A stretch of 64,000 nucleotides of DNA from Smallanthus sonchifolius (GCA_023525975.1 CM042034.1:26066779-26130778), one strand, 5' to 3'. Counted from the first letter of the stretch, positions 9,989-21,984 are shown. The notes: generated by a model not told the origin, from the sequence alone. Translations and numbers: made by a program.

Positions 9989-12900
9989 TGTCACACCCCC
10001 AAATTCCACTAACGGAGTTTTACCGTTTGGAAGGTGACACACCAGGATCTCAGTCATTAGTTACATCAAACGACACTATATGGGACTTAAAAGTCATAAC
10101 ATAAATACTCAGAGTTAATGCGGAAGCGTAAACGTTAATATAAAATTAAAAGTAGTTACACGCAACAAGCGTCAATCAATATAATTAAATAAACTGTTTA
10201 TCATGTTTGAAATGAATGAAATGACAGTAGTACTCCATGCGTGTCCTAAGTGTGCAACCTGTGCCAAAGCGACCTGAGAAACATGTAAGAAAAAGTGTCA
10301 GCACGAGGTTGGTGAGTTCACAGGTTTCAAGTTTGTAATAAGAGAGTGTTTGCCAGATTATGTACGTTCAACATGCATATCTATAGGTAGCTAGCCTATG
10401 TTCATGTCTTACTAAAGCTCTCGCAACCAAAGCTGACTGTGTTTATATGCCTCCTGCCAGGTCTATCAACTCTGGCAAATGTGAGTAGGCTAACATTTCA
10501 ACCGTTCGATATCCAATCGAGTTAGCGCGACTAATGCAGGTGGGGCTTGTCAAACCCAGTAGTACTACTAAACATTACCTCGCTAAGATCCATATTAACG
10601 GTCCGATATAAGATGAGGACTTTCTGTGATAGTGTGTTACGCTTAGCCTCAACAGTGATATCATATAAAGTACCATAATCAAATAGTTGCGTCATGTTTT
10701 CTCCCCCAACGGGAAAAACATGTAAAATAATATTTGCTTGCGTACCTGTTTCTCCCCCACGGGGAAAACAAGTAAAAGTATGATAGTTGGTGTTCATGTT
10801 TGTTTCTTCCTCAACAAGAAAAGAAGTAAAATACGTTTGTGTGTAAGCATGTTTCTCCCCCAATAGTAAAACAAGTAAAAAGGGGCCGTGAAACTCACCT
10901 GAGTTGAATGGTAGATGGACTACACGGAAAGTATGTTAGAATCACGAGTGTAAGTCTCAGACGACTTACGAATGTCCTAGAATTATTACACATAAGATTA
11001 GAGATAAACATGGGAATATATGACGACGACACGGAATAAGAAACGCCCTAAAAGAACAATCTATTGATTAAGAGTAGACCAACGCGTCCACAGGAATAAG
11101 AATTCTTAAATTAGGACATATGCGTTACACGGCGAATGACAAAGTAGTATTTAATAAACATGATTATGCATCGTCGTTATTAAGTAGTGATTTAGAAAAT
11201 TATATTATTTTCTAAACTCGTAGAATTAGTACGGTCACCTTTTATGTGTCAAAAATAATAACTATATTATTTTTATTGTGAGTATGTATATACGAGAAAA
11301 ATAATATAACTAGTTATATTATTTAAAAATTTCGGCGTTTACGCAACGCCTGATAAAGCGACGAAAATAATATATATATATGTATATATTATTTTTAATA
11401 GTGGGAGATAGTATTAAAAATGGTTATAAAACTAAGCCCAAACATAAAATTTAAGAACAAACGTTTGAGATTTTAAATAATAATTTTTGTGAAATAATAT
11501 AATCGATATATATTCTTTTAATACCACTAAATTTCTTTAAAACGCTTTATAAAATAAATCCCGAGCCTTTGGTCGTTTTTCGGGTTTCAAATACGTTTGT
11601 ATAATATGTAAATAACATAGAGATGGCTTTAAAATGCTAAAACCATTATTAAAACAATTCAAAAATAAAAACAGTGTGGAGAGACTCGAACTCGGGTCTC
11701 TCCCACACAAGCACAACACCTTAACCAGTCCCGGTCGCTAGGCTATCGCAACAGAACCCAGATCGAAATCCTTTTGATTAGTAATTCTCGAGAGCACCCT
11801 CCCCATTTTCGATCGCGATCGGTACTCCCCCCAATCACACCGAATTCGGCCATGGTACACGAAATTGACATAAGGGTTTTGTTAATCACTAAAAATCGAG
11901 TCTGAGGGTGGGTTTTATTTCAAAAATGATAAGTATTTGATCCGTTTAAATCTTTGTTTTAGAAACCGAACCGTAGGTTAGAAATTTTGATCGATTTGTA
12001 TAATTCTTGTAATACTAGCTTCTGGATTCATGGGTCTATTGATCAGTGAGGGATTACGATTCTAACCACACCATTTAATTGGATTTAGACCGTGTCTAGG
12101 TTAGGGTTCGATTAAACCTGATTGGCTATGAACCCTAGATTACAGATTTTAATCGATTCGATATTATTTGATTTATTTGATGTGGGGCTTTCAAAGAGTA
12201 TGTAATTGAGAGTCTACCCATGTACTTTAATTGAATTTTAATCGAGTTGAGGATCGAAAGCCCCAAATTGGGTTTCGTATGAACCCTAGATTATGGTTTG
12301 GATTAATTCGATGATATGAGCCCCAATTAATTTAGGGCTTTCATTCTATGAGTAAAAACGAAACTATAGGTGTTAATGGTTACCAGATTGGATGTCGAAT
12401 TGGTAGGTTTCGACTAAATGGGTGTCGACGGCGATGACCTTGATCCTCAGCGACACTCGTGACGATTTCGATCCAAATTCTTGTGTGTAACAGGTTCCAA
12501 CAGTTGCGACTTGTATGTGAGAGTGTTCGATTTCAGAGTATTCGATCAATTGATCGTGAATTTGTGAATGATAGAGGTGCGGTCGACGGTTACAAATAGA
12601 TATCCCATTATTGGGTTTAATTCGATTCAATACTCGAATTAAAAGCTCCATGATGATCGTGAATGATATTCAAGTCCGTTTCAGTTACGAATTCTAATCA
12701 AATTCGGTTGGTATTCACGAATTCGTTTAAGGAATGAGAGGTTTGACTTTTTCAAGTCAAACATGAACTTAAACTTGTAAACTTTGACTTTCCAAGTCAA
12801 TCTAATTGAAATTGAATGAATTACAATTTGATCCTTGTAGTTTGAATTCAAGTATTTGACAGGATTAGTCCTTGGGATTAAATTTCATTAACTAAGTTAG

Positions 12901-12994
12901 GATTTAACCGGATTTGTTTAACGGAGTTAAGTTTTTAGGAGGAAATTTAACGAAGTTGTTAACGAGGTTGATCATGAAAAGTCGGGTTGTCACA
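9989..12994 (-). repeat. 3' LTR (left copy, 3,006 bp)
   Basis: Runs from TGTCACACCCCCAAATTCC to GTCGGGTTGTCACA and matches 18016-20992 over its length. It contains a four-unit minisatellite with TTTCTCCCCCAACGGGAAAA-type units (10688-10880), which produces a spurious 110-codon frame in both LTRs. A tRNA-like B-box stem lies at 11677-11715. Confidence 0.95.
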
Positions 12995-13012
12995 TCATCC
13001 CCTAGTTAAAAG
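12995..13012 (-). promoter_or_regulatory. Polypurine tract of the gypsy element
   Basis: On the minus strand the bases next to the 3' LTR read AACTAGGGGATGA, a purine-rich plus-strand primer site directly before TGTGACAACC. The same sequence with its flank (GAATTTTCGTCCCGAAAATT) recurs at 13058-13122, a local duplication. Confidence 0.75.
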
Positions 13013-13133
13013 AATTTTCGTCCCGAAAATTAATGAAATAATAAAAAAAAAATTCTGGATGTCACATCATCCCCTAGTTAAATTCTCATCCCCTAGTTAA
13101 AAGAATTTTCGTCCCGAAAATTAGAATAGTACC

Positions 13134-13637
13134 TTAAGAGTTTGAAGTGGATTGCTTGAACACATTAGGATATTTGCGCATCATCTGATCCTCGCGTTCC
13201 CACGTGAATTCCGGTCCGCGTTTCGAGTTCCAACGAACTTTGACAATAGGGATCTTACTGTGCTTTAACGTTTTAACTTCCCTATCCATAATTTCCACCG
13301 GTTCTTCAACGAACCGCAGTTGTTCATCGATGTGTAGTTCCTCAAGAGGAACCGCGAGTGTTTCGTCTGCTAGACATTTCTTCAAGTTTGAGACGTGAAA
13401 GACGTTGTGTACACCACTAAGTCTTTCGGGTAGGTCCAGCTGATACGCAACTGGCCCGATTCTCTTCACAATTTTGAATGGTCCAACATAACGAGGATTC
13501 AATTTGCCTCGTTTCCCAAAACGAATGACAACTTTCCAAGGTGGGACTTTGAGTAAGACCATGTCATCTATTTGAAACTCCAAAGGTTTACGACGCTTGT
13601 CGGCATAGCTCTTTTGACGATCACGAGCTGCCACCAT
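13134..13637 (-). pseudogene. Integrase C-terminal and chromodomain-like region of the gypsy pol
   Basis: The 167-residue frame contains the GPFKIVKRIG / AYQLDLP segment of the gypsy integrase C-terminus, then FHVSNLKKCL. It ends in a chromodomain-like block, VRWNSKRGPEFTWEREDQM. In chromoviruses this tail targets integration to marked chromatin. It is separated from the integrase core by a stop at 13662-13664, so it is part of a broken polyprotein, not a free gene. Confidence 0.85.
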
Positions 13638-13661
13638 ACGGTTTCTAATTTGAACGATCTT

Positions 13662-14400
13662 TTAGGAAGTTTCAAATACAAGTTCAGGACCTGTGAGTTG
13701 GCTATCTCCAACCTCGGTCCAACAAATGGGAGAACGGCATTTCCGTCCATAAAGTGCTTCAAATGGAGCTGTCTTGATGCTAGTGTGATAGCTGCTGTTG
13801 TAGGAGAACTCCACTAACGGTAGGTGAGACTCCCAAGTGTTACCAAAATCGATCACACAAGCTCGTAGCATGTCCTCCAGAGTTTGGATAGTACGTTCAG
13901 TTTGGCCATCAGTTTGAGGATGGTATGCTGTGATCATATCTAGACGCGTGCCTAAGGCCTTATGTAACGACTGCCAGAAACGAGAAGTGAATCGTGCATC
14001 ACGATCCGAAATAATAGAGATTGGCACTCCGTGCCGAGAGACTACTTCTTTCAAGTAAATACGAGTGAGTTTATCCATCTTGTCAGTTGTTTTCATTGCC
14101 AAGAAGTGAGCAGCTTTTGTCAAAACGATCGACAATTACCCAGATGCTGTCACATCCGCTAGGAGTTCGGGGTAATTTGGTGATGAAATCCATAGAGATC
14201 CGTTCCCATTTCCACATAGGAATCTTTGGTTGCTGTAGTAAGCCAGAAGGCTTTTGGTATTCTATCTTGACCTTCGCACAGGTCAGGCACTTGCTCACAT
14301 AGGTGGTTATATCGGCCTTCATCCTTGGCGATCAATATAGTACCTTTAGGTCATGATACATCTTTTCGGAACCTGGATGAATAGAGCAACGAGATTTATG
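13662..14400 (-). pseudogene. Integrase core of the gypsy pol, broken
   Basis: The zinc-binding HHCC module is visible (SIHPGSEKMYH, then CLTCAKVK). The core has MDFITKLP (first Asp), ISDRDARFTSRFW (second Asp), YHPQTDGQTERTIQTLEDML and HLPLVEFSYN (the Glu). Breaks are a stop at 14332-14334 between the two halves of the zinc module, a frameshift near 14100 just after IWVIVDRF, and a stop at 13662-13664 at the end. The family joins the cDNA copy to chromosomal DNA; this copy cannot. Confidence 0.9.
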
Positions 14401-14639
14401 AGACTCATCCATAACTAGTTCTCTTAGGTTTCCGAATACTGGAACCCATATTCGCTCGGTAAAGTAGCGAATACCGTCATATTTGACTTCAAGTTGTGCT
14501 TCCATACCGCGTGTACTTTCTAGCGGTAGATTTTCTTCTTTTAGGGCTTCGAGTTGAGAACTGCGGGTTTTTTCAGGTAATCCGGGGTGAATAGTAAGCT
14601 GTAATGCTCGAACTCGTTTGGGTTTCGTTTTCTTTTGAC

Positions 14640-15346
14640 TCAGGGCATCAGCTACAACGTTAGCTTTACCCGAGTGATACCGGATCGCACAGTCATAATC
14701 ATTTAAGAGTTCGACCCAACGACGATGTCGTATGTTAAACTCTTCTGTTCGAAGATGTGCTGAAGACTCTTGTGATCGGTATAGATGGTGCATTTGGTAC
14801 CGTACAAGTAATGTCCCCATATCTTAAGTGCGAAAACTACGGCTCCCAACTCTAGGTCATGAGTGGTGTAGTTTTTTTCTCGTGAATCTTTAGTTGACGC
14901 GAAGCATATGCGATCACTTTTTCTCGTTGCATTAACACACAACCCAGACCCTAAATAGATGCATCACAATACACTACAAAATCATCAGTTCCTTCCGGGA
15001 GAGCTAGAATAGGTGCACTGCAAAGTTTCTTTTTGAGGTGTTGGAATGCTGACTCTTGGTTATCGCCCCAATCATAGGCTTTACCCTTTTGAGTTAAGGC
15101 AGTGAGAGGTTGTGCAATCTTTGAAAATCCTTCGATGAATCGACGGTAATAACCAGCCAATCCCAGGAATTGTCGCACCTCAGTCGAAGTCGTCGGTGCT
15201 GTCCAATTCTTGATGGCTTCTATCTTTGATGGATCGCCATGTATTCCTTTCTCGTTAACCACATGTCCTAAGAATTGAACATCCTGGATCCAGAATTCAC
15301 ACTTGGAAAACTTAGCATGTAGCTGCTCCTGCTTAAGAAATTCCAA
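14640..15346 (-). pseudogene. RNase H region of the gypsy pol, broken
   Basis: The frame from 15346 covers the reverse-transcriptase thumb (FLGLAGYYRRFIEGFSKIAQPL) and runs into VVYCDAS, the first RNase H Asp. A stop at 14951-14953 follows. After frameshifts near 14880 and 14735 the text resumes with LELGAVVFALKIW, YTDHKSLQ and YHSGKANVVADALSQK, the standard end of gypsy RNase H. Confidence 0.9.
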
Positions 15347-15349
15347 AAT

Positions 15350-16084
15350 TTAGCGTAGATGTTTCTCATGTTCCTCCTTGTTCTTGGAATAAATGAGAAT
15401 GTCGTCGATAAAAACGATGACAAACTGATCAAGGTATGGTTTACACACACGGTTCATGAGGTCCATGAATACCGCAGGTGCGTTGGTTAATCCGAAAGGC
15501 ATGACCATAAAATCGTAGTGGCCGTACCTTGTCCTGAAAGCAGTCTTGGAGATATCTTCACCTCGAACTCTCAATTGATGGTAACCGGACCTAAGATCTA
15601 TCTTAGAATAGAAACTTGATCCTTAGAGTTGATCAAAGAGGTCATCTATGCGGGGTAAAGGGTAGCGGTTCTTGATTGTGACTTTATTCAGCTCCCGGTA
15701 ACCATTACACATATGGAAAGTTCCGTCCTTCTTCTTGACAAATAGTACCGGAGCTCCCCACGGTGATGAACTAGGTCGGATGAAACCTTTATCCAACAAA
15801 TCTTGCAATTGAGTGGACAGTTCTTGTAATTCACTGGGTGCCAGTCTGTAAGGTGCCTGAGCAATCGGTGCTGCTCCGGGTGCTAAATCAATTTGGAATT
15901 CAATCTTGACGGTGCGGTGGTAAACTAGGCAAGTCCTCGGGAAATACTTTCGGATAGTTACGTACGATTGGGATATCATCCATTTTTCTTCTCCTCGGAT
16001 GACCGCTCGGCGACGAGAGCCAAAAGTAGCAGTATGAACTTTTCGAAGACATTTCTGTGCTTTCATGAAGGATATGATACCATG
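15350..16084 (-). pseudogene. Reverse transcriptase region of the gypsy pol, broken
   Basis: Starting upstream, the motifs are IDLAPGAAPIAQAPYRLAPS, DKGFIRPSSSPWGAPVLFVK, a slightly altered GYRELNKVTIKNRYPLPRID, VMPFGLTNAPAVFMDLMN and VFIDDILIYS (the catalytic DD). Stops interrupt at 15623-15625 and 15350-15352. A frameshift near 15905 separates the DDIPIVRNYPKVFPEDLP stretch from the rest. The family copies retrotransposon RNA into DNA; this copy is inactive. Confidence 0.9.
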
Positions 16085-16276
16085 TGTAACAACCCAAGCA
16101 AACCGTACCAAGATATTATCCGTTTTGCCCCCGATGGGTTGCCCATCCAGGAATTCACGGTTTTGTTTTCACCCGACGAGTTGCTCGCCCAGGCAAAACG
16201 CGTCTCAATAGAGAAGGTATCCACCTCCTAATAAGGAACATATCATTCTCCCCCTCAACCGATGTGGGATATTACA
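16085..16276 (+). mobile_element. TRIM-like solo LTR inside the gypsy inner region
   Basis: The 192-bp block begins TGTAACAACCCAAGC and ends CCGATGTGGGATATTACA. Both ends match, from memory, a short LTR widespread in eudicots (TGTAACAGCCCAAGCC... to ...ACCGATGTGGGAT...ACA). It lies just upstream of the reverse transcriptase. No 5-bp target duplication could be seen (CCATG before, GTCTG after). The motif TGGTATACTTGG 14 bp downstream might be a decayed tRNA-Met primer site, so a larger TRIM remnant is possible. Confidence 0.65.
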
Positions 16277-17990
16277 GTCTGCTATCTCAATGGTATACTT
16301 GGCTTTTAATAGAGTTAGAGCACGACACACTAACATGGAATTTGTGAAATCGTGCTGAGACTTCTAGTGAGACCCGCGCTTATAAGGCAAGTGTCAGCCA
16401 ATGCATAGGCTAAGGGAAGAGGTTCACATGTAAGGAAGAAAAGTCTAATGAGATATAGATTCCAGTAGCATAAGAGATAGGATGTATGTTTAAGTAGTTG
16501 CGTTCAACTGATGGTTGGTTAGGTTAAATCTTCGTTTCCTAATGTCATTGGATCAACGGGATCATTTCGTGAAGAAAGAAATCCATTTACAGGATTGAAT
16601 ATGCTGGAGTAAAATTCGAAGTTAGACTAGGGATTAGTCACATGATGAAGTAACAAGTTCAAATGGGATCTATTGTTGGAGTGTAAGGAATAACGTATTA
16701 GCATAGAAAGTATTCCTCAAATTCTGTGTACACAGTTGGAGTCAGTGGTTTTATTCTGAGGTCCTACTAGAGTTTCACTCTAAGTGGTTCCATTGATTAA
16801 GTTTGAATGAGAGTCGTAAGATCACTAAGACTCTTACATGAGTGAAAATAACATTGATGGTTTCCATTGATAATAGCTCAGTGTGTCTGTAAATATCTTC
16901 AACCTGATAGTCGCGGCTATCAATTGTTGAACAGGTTTAACGATACCAACTAGTCGTTGAGTGGGTTATGAGAGTCTCTACAGATAGTGGAAACTTAAGT
17001 CTGTAAATCACTGGTTAGGACCATTCATCCACACACTAGGTTTCACCAGGACTTACATGCACCTCAAATTACTATTACGTGTGCACCCGTAATGATAATT
17101 TGCTTTGCATGCTCACCCTTGTTCTCCCTTTCCTGTGTCATAATGTCCTTTAGGTTATATTGTTGAGTACATAGTGTTGGCAGATATGATAAGTCATCGA
17201 AAAGCTTAGTCATCAACTATGCTTTGATCAATTAGAACTCATATCGGGATGAGTAGTCGAGGATGGTTTGCTCTGAGTATTCACTCGAGTGAAACACAAT
17301 ACAGGAGTCCAATCCAGCGGATTGTAAATGAGAACATGTAACAAACATGTACATGAAATGCGACTTCGAGAAATGAAACTAATTCATGAATACAAGTTAC
17401 AGGAAGCAGCAAGGTAGCCGTCCTTTCAACTGAGTCAAGATAGGATTTGAGTATGCATTGAGCAATGCGTTCTCAGATTTGTGGTCAATCTATTCTCAAC
17501 AGAATATTGACCAAAGACGCGAGCCCAAGGCTCGGGAAGGTGATGACATCTACATGTCAATAGATTCTGCAATAATGCATGTAACGGTCTGCCTTCATTC
17601 AGCGTATTATTGCTGGCGGGTACAATAGGGACTCGCCTCCGACGATCCCAATTCCCAAAGAGATATGCGTTAGTGCTGAGTGTCGTCCATAACATAGACC
17701 TGAGAAAACCCACCATGCCCAACGGGTGACGGTGATGCAAGTGACTCCTCCGAAGGCTCCGTCTCGCTGCCCTCGGACGGGAGTGGATGATGTTCTAGCG
17801 ATTCCCCGAGTGTCGTCACTGGGAATGATGATGCAATGAAAATGATGTGTCCCTCGCCAACTGAGGGTGATACGGATGGTATTAACATGCATGCACTGCA
17901 ATGTATAGTTGCTATATGTATCACGTATAAATGTCTGTGCCGTGTAACTAATGTGTGAGGTTATAGTCTAGTATGCAATCCTAGTTCTCT
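16277..17990 (-). other. Gypsy leader region with no recognisable gag
   Basis: The segment lies where leader, gag and protease should be. The longest minus-strand frames (17670-17924 and 17599-17901) are acidic and Ser/Pro-rich without a CCHC zinc knuckle or capsid motif. No long gag frame exists. Either gag is deleted and replaced or it has decayed beyond recognition. Confidence 0.6.
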
Positions 17991-18000
17991 ATAACCAATG

Positions 18001-18013
18001 ACTCTGATACCAA
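18001..18013 (-). promoter_or_regulatory. Primer-binding site for initiator tRNA-Met
   Basis: On the minus strand the inner bases next to the 5' LTR read TTGGTATCAGAGT. This is complementary to the 3' end of plant initiator methionine tRNA (TGGTATCAGAGC type), the usual primer of Ty3/gypsy and copia elements. Confidence 0.85.
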
Positions 18014-18015
18014 TC

Positions 18016-20992
18016 TGTCATACCCCCAAATTCCACTAACGGAGTTTTACCGTTTAGAAGGTGACACACCAGGATCTCAGTCATTAGTTATATCAAACGA
18101 CACTATATGGGACTTAAAAGTCATAACATAAATACTCAGAGTTAATGCGGAAGCATAAACGTTAATATAAAATTAAAAGTAGTTACACGCAACAAGCGTC
18201 AATCAATATAATTAAATAAACTGTTTATCATGTTTGAAATGAATGAAATGACAGTAGTACTCCATGCGTGTCCTAAGTGTGCAACCTGTGCCAAAGCGAC
18301 CTGAGAAACATGTAAGAAAAAGTGTCAGCACGAGGTTGGTGAGTTCACAGGTTTCAAGTTTGTAATAAGAGAGTGTTTGCCAGATTATGTACGTTCAACA
18401 TGCATATCTATAGGTAGCTAGCCTATGTTCATGTCTTACTAAAGCTCTCGCAACCAAAGCTGACTGTGTTTATATGCCTCCTGCCAGGTCTATCAACTCT
18501 GGCAAATGTGAGTAGGCTAACATTTCAACCGTTCGATATCCAATCGAGTTAGCGCGACTAATGCAGGTGGGGCTTGTCAAACCCAGTAGTACTACTAAAC
18601 ATTACCTCGCTAAGATCCATATTAACGGTCCGATATAAGATGAGGACTTTCTGTGATAGTGTGTTACGCTTAGCCTCAACAGTGATATCATATAAAGTAC
18701 CATAATCAAATAGTTGCGTCATGTTTTCTCCCCCAACGGGAAAAACATGTAAAATAATATTTGCTTGCGTACCTGTTTCTCCCCCACGGGGAAAACAAGT
18801 AAAAGTATGATAGTTGGTGTTCATGTTTGTTTCTTCCTCAACAAGAAAAGAAGTAAAATACGTTTGTGTGTAAGCATGTTTCTCCCCCAATAGTAAAACA
18901 AGTAAAAAGGGGCCGTGAAACTCACCTGAGTTGAATGGTAGATGGACTACACGGAAAGTATGTTAGAATCACGAGTGTAAGTCTCAGACGACTTACGAAT
19001 GTCCTAGAATTATTACACATAAGATTAGAGATAAACATGGGAATATATGACGACGACAAGGAATAAGAAACGTCCTAAAAGAACAATCTATTGATTAAGA
19101 GTAGACCAACGCGTCCACGGGAATAAGAATTCTTAAATTAGGACATATGCGTTACACGACGAATGACAAAGTAGTATTTAATAAACATGATCATGCATCG
19201 TCGTTATTAAGTAGTGATTTAGAAAATTATATTATTTTCTAAACTCGTAGAATTAGTACGGTCACCTTTTATGTGTCAAAAATAATAACTACATTATTTT
19301 TATTGCGAGTATGTATATACGAGGAAAATAATATAACTAGTTAGATTATTTAAAAATTTTGACGTTTACACAACGCTTGATAAAGTGACGAAAATAATAT
19401 ATATATGTATATATTATTTTTAATAGTGGGAGATAATATTAAAAATGGTTATAAAACTAAGCCCGAACATAAAATTTAAGAACAAACGTTTGAGATTTTA
19501 AATAATAATTTTTGTGAAATAATATAATCGATATATATTCTTTTAATACCACTAAATTTCTTTAAAACGCTTTATAAAATAAATCCCGAGCCTTTGGTCG
19601 TTTTCCGGGTTTCAAATACGTTTATATAATATGTAAATAACATAGGGATGGTTTTAAAATGCTAAAACCATTATTAAAACAATTCAAAAATAAAAACAGT
19701 GTGGAGAGACTCGAACTCGGGTCTCTCCCACACAAGCACAACACCTTAACCAGTCCCGGCCGCTAGGCTATCGCAACAGAACCCAGATCGAAATCCTTTT
19801 GATTAGTAATTCCCGAGAGCCCCCTCCCCATTTTCGATCGCGATCGGTACTCCCCCCAATCACACCGAATTCGGCCATGGTACACGAAATTGACATAAGG
19901 GTTTTGTTAATCACTAAAAATCGAGTCTGAGGATTTGATCCGTTTAAATCTTTGTTTTAGAAACCGAACCGTAGGTTAGAATTTTTGATCGATTTGTATA
20001 ATTCTTGTAATATTAGCTTCTGGATTCATGGGGCTATTGATCAGTGAGGGATTACGATTCTAACCACCCCATTTAATTGGATTTAGACCGTGTCTAGGTT
20101 ATGGTTCGATTAAACCCGATTGGCTATGAACCCTAGATTACAGATTTTAATCGATTCGATATTATTTGATTTATTTGATGTGGGGCTTTCAAAGAGTATG
20201 TAATTGCGAGTCTACCCATGTACTTTAATTGAATTTTAATCGAGTTGAGGATCGAAAGCCCCAAATTGGGTTTCGTATGAACCCTAGATTATGGTCTGGA
20301 TTAATTCGATGATATGAGCCCCAATTAATTTAGGGCTTTCATTCTATGAGTAAAAACGAAACTATATGTGTTAATGGTTACCAGATTGGATGTCGAATTG
20401 GTAGGTTTCGACTAAATGGGTGTCGACGGCGATGACCTTGATCCTCAGCGACACTCATGACGATTTCGGTCCAAATTCTTGTGTGTAACAGGTTCCAACA
20501 GTTGCGACTTGTATGTGAGAGTGTTTGATTTCAGAGTATTCGATCAATTGATCGTGAATTTGTGAATGATAGAGGTGGGGTCGACGGTTACAAATAGATA
20601 TCCCATTATTGGGTTTAATTCGATTCAATACTCGAATTAAAAGCTCCATGATGATCGTGAATGATATTCAAGTCCGTTTTAGTTACGAATTCCAATCAAA
20701 TTCGGTTGGTATTCACGAATTCGTTTAAGGAATGAGAGGTTTGACTTTTTCAAGTCAAACATGAACTTAAACTTGTAAACTTTGACTTTCCAAGTCAATC
20801 TAATTGAAATTGAATGAATTACAATTTGATCCTTGTAGTTTGAATTCAGGTATTTGACAAGATTAGTCCTTGGGATTAAATTTCATTAACTAAGTTAGGA
20901 TTTAACCGGATTTGTTTAACGAAGTTAAGTTTTTAGGAGGAAATTTAACGAAGTTGTTAACGAGGTTGATCATGAAAAGTCGGGTTGTCACA
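18016..20992 (-). repeat. 5' LTR (right copy, 2,977 bp)
   Basis: Matches 9989-12994 from TGTCATACCCCC to GGGTTGTCACA, with scattered substitutions and a deletion of roughly 30 bp near 19935 relative to the left copy. In a minus-strand element this is the 5' LTR and would hold the promoter. Confidence 0.95.
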
Positions 20993-20997
20993 CATTG

Positions 20998-21500
20998 AGA
21001 GGGCACGGGGGCGTGTCTAGGGAGGAGGCACGGTCCGTGCCTAGTTTATCACGGCCCGTGCTTCACCCTTGTTTCCATCAACGTGTAGAGGACTGAAAAT
21101 AGGACCCGTGAGCGAAAACAAGGCTCAATTTCGAGTTGTAATGAAGCGGGAAAGTGAAAAACAAGTTCTTATTGTCATAGGGTCGTGCCTCTTCATTACA
21201 AATTCAAATTAACCGGTTAATTTGAATTTGAATTTAGCCCTGTTGCAAAGTTAATTCCGAGTTGTAATGAAGCGGGAAAGTGAGAAACAAGCACATCACA
21301 GTCCGCTACCCATGACACGCATCAAAAACCCTAGATGTCTCATCATGTCACACATCATTATTCGATGGTTTGTTTGGGGCTGTGTAGCGAATCATTAGGG
21401 GGACGGTAGCGGTCCACTACCGATGGATTTTTTGTTTTTTTTATTTTTAGCCCTTGAACTTTTGGTTAATTGCCATTCTAGTCCTTCTAGTTTATTTCTT
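20998..21500. repeat. Older retroelement-like repeat, right part
   Basis: Continues the sequence broken at 9988. It has GGCACGGTCCGTGCC and ATCACGGCCCGTGCTTC motifs. A duplicated CGAGTTGTAATGAAGCGGG phrase (near 21132 and 21260) flanks the inverted AAATTCAAATTAACCGG / CCGGTTAATTTGAATTTG at 21200-21232. No open frame. Confidence 0.5.
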
Positions 21501-21503
21501 GTT

Positions 21504-21900
21504 GTCACACCCCAGTTTTAGGATACCCCGGGCGTGCGACACCAATTAGTACCTCCAATCCCTTTTTATTTTATCCTTTTTTGGATAAATTAGAGACTTT
21601 TGCAACAGAAAATATTTTGGATCGATCTTTGCATAAATTCCCAACCCGAGGGTTGGTTTTGAATACATCCAAATTCTTTTGAACTAAATCAGATCTTTTC
21701 ATTTCTTGGAATTAAACACCCATTTGTTTACAAAACATGGTTTGAATCAAATTACTACATCTCATGCATCACCGCAGGTATTATATGAGTCACAACGTAG
21801 TTTGGCTTGTGCCTATGGAGTTTATCATTTCAATACCAGGATTTCTCAGCAAGGTAGGGAGCTTATCCTTTGGGGCACCTATCCTTGCGAATAACAAGGG
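21504..21900 (+). repeat. LTR fragment of another gypsy-type element
   Basis: Begins TGTCACACCCCAGTTTTAGG and has the GACTTTTGCAACAGAAAAT phrase typical of long Asteraceae-style gypsy LTRs. No matching second LTR or inner region is present, so it is a truncated relic. Confidence 0.5.
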
Positions 21901-21984
21901 AGTATCATGTGTCTAGGAAATTTTCATCGTGAGACACCTCCTCTTGATTTATATCCTTGCGGATATTAGCTCAGTTTGTTACTA

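Larger units (their letters stand above)
9989..20992 (-). mobile_element. Ty3/gypsy chromovirus-type LTR retrotransposon, about 11.0 kb, pol degenerate
   Basis: Two long direct repeats (9989-12994 and 18016-20992) begin TGTCA and end in ...TTGTCACA. They flank a 5.0-kb inner region and are bordered by a perfect CATTG duplication (9984-9988 and 20993-20997). The coding strand is minus. From the 5' LTR (right) the order is primer-binding site, leader, reverse transcriptase, RNase H, integrase and a chromodomain-like tail, which is Ty3/gypsy order. The chromodomain and very large LTRs fit the Tekay/Del clade. No gag frame was found and pol has at least five in-frame stops plus frameshifts, so the copy cannot encode its own proteins. 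The two LTRs are nevertheless nearly identical by eye apart from a short deletion near 19935. Confidence 0.95.

Noticed and set aside
10531..10863. 110-codon minus-strand frame, repeated exactly at 18558-18890
   Set aside because: It lies wholly within the LTR minisatellite; identity of the two copies only reflects the identical LTRs. No protein motif.
11677..11760. Functional tRNA gene
   Set aside because: Only A/B-box-like pieces and a hairpin are present; no cloverleaf with an anticodon arm could be drawn.
16290..16390. Possible protease remnant on the minus strand (ALTLLKAKYTIEIAD-like text)
   Set aside because: The DSGA active site is not readable and the same bases could be a decayed primer site of the TRIM; left unassigned.
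17599..17924. Possible gag of the gypsy element
   Set aside because: No CCHC knuckle or capsid motif, and two short overlapping frames only; insufficient to call gag.
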